A model generated the notes under the pieces. It was not told the DNA's origin, searched no databases, and worked only from the letters and a program-made list of their open reading frames with translations. A stretch of 31,313 nucleotides of DNA from CAZKVU01 sp964556475 (lineage in GTDB: Bacteria; Patescibacteriota; Microgenomatia; UBA1406; HO2-37-13b). Of the stretch, positions 31,194 through 31,313 are shown piece after piece (the first letter of the stretch is position 1; the number at the start of each line of letters is the position of its first letter). The stretch spans positions 1 through 31,313 of the forward strand of contig CAZKVU010000011.1 of NCBI GenBank assembly GCA_964556475.1. The letters run 5' to 3'. A program made the translations under genes and the position numbers.

Positions 31194-31269
31194 GGTGGTC
31201 CTGAGAGGACTCGAACCTCTGACCTTTCGAATGTGAATCGAACGCTCTAACCAACTGAGCTACAAGACC
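31193..31269 (-). tRNA. tRNA-Val (CAC) with encoded CCA
   Basis: The cloverleaf on the minus strand has acceptor GGTCTTG pairing with CAGGACC, D stem GCTC/GAGC, anticodon stem TTCGA/TCGAA and loop TTCACAT with anticodon CAC. The T arm AGAGG/CCTCT encloses TTCGAGT. The discriminator is A, as expected for Val. Unlike the other three tRNAs here, CCA follows in the DNA, but its last A (31193) is also the first base of the next gene's ATG. The match may be chance. Without CCA the gene is 31196-31269. Confidence 0.95.
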
Positions 31270-31313
31270 ATACTAAAGAGTCACGTAACGCAGTCACTAT
31301 TACTTTGGCAACT

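Overview
The window looks like a scaffold from a small-genome bacterium, most likely a member of the Candidate Phyla Radiation (Patescibacteria). This placement is inferred from tight packing, short or reduced versions of several proteins, three tRNAs without an encoded CCA end, surface proteins with Pro/Thr linkers and calcium-binding repeats, and a helix-TM-lipoprotein-like protein of a kind I associate with that group. UGA is used as a normal stop codon, which argues against the lineages that recode it. One run of 100 N inside gatA shows the sequence is a gapped assembly.

Bases 1-12205, all minus strand, hold a 13-gene unidirectional block: gatC-gatA-gatB-dnaE-atpZ/I-atpB-atpE-atpF-atpH-atpA-atpG-atpD-atpC (atpC is cut by the window edge). 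Gaps are a few bases or overlaps, except around atpE. atpE alone in this block has a perfect Shine-Dalgarno sequence, and it is followed by a striking pair of interleaved 12-13 bp inverted repeats. A promoter lies directly in front of gatC. The delta subunit is only 94 residues and lacks the normal N-terminal domain.

Bases 12235-15311 hold glutamine synthetase (minus) and, divergently, a GAF-ANTAR protein followed by an unknown 260-residue protein. The short glnA leader can fold into two hairpins with six-base loops that both carry A at position 1 and G at position 4. That is the target type of ANTAR RNA-binding regulators. The same leader can also fold into an alternative structure that buries the glnA start region. 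This is the best candidate in the window for an undescribed regulatory system: local ANTAR control of glutamine synthesis next to GatCAB, which consumes glutamine.

Bases 15322-19249 (minus) are a probable polX-lemA-htpX-nth operon. It pairs two base-excision-repair type enzymes with two membrane stress proteins. The Nth protein has lost all four iron-sulfur cysteines.

Bases 19322-20831 (plus) carry tRNA-Asp, a strongly expressed membrane-anchored two-LysM protein, tRNA-Gly and a GNAT acetyltransferase. Bases 20826-23219 (minus) are a three-gene surface operon: a TasA/camelysin-like protein, a lamin-tail-domain protein and a protein with twelve RTX nonapeptides. It is driven by a TTGACA-17-TATAAA promoter.

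Bases 23499-31269 contain a second acetyltransferase, a 2-hydroxyacid-dehydrogenase-like protein and an inositol-monophosphatase-like protein (both with altered catalytic residues), a PAP2-like membrane protein, tRNA-Thr, an Ig-like surface protein, a family 2 glycosyltransferase, a DOT1-like methyltransferase, an M20 peptidase, a membrane protein of CPR type, and tRNA-Val. In the tRNA-Val gene the last A of the encoded CCA is also the first base of the next start codon. Many genes here have a -10 box 6-8 bases before the start codon, which suggests leaderless mRNAs. No rRNA, CRISPR array, insertion sequence or phage gene was seen, and no intergenic stretch exceeds about 300 bases.
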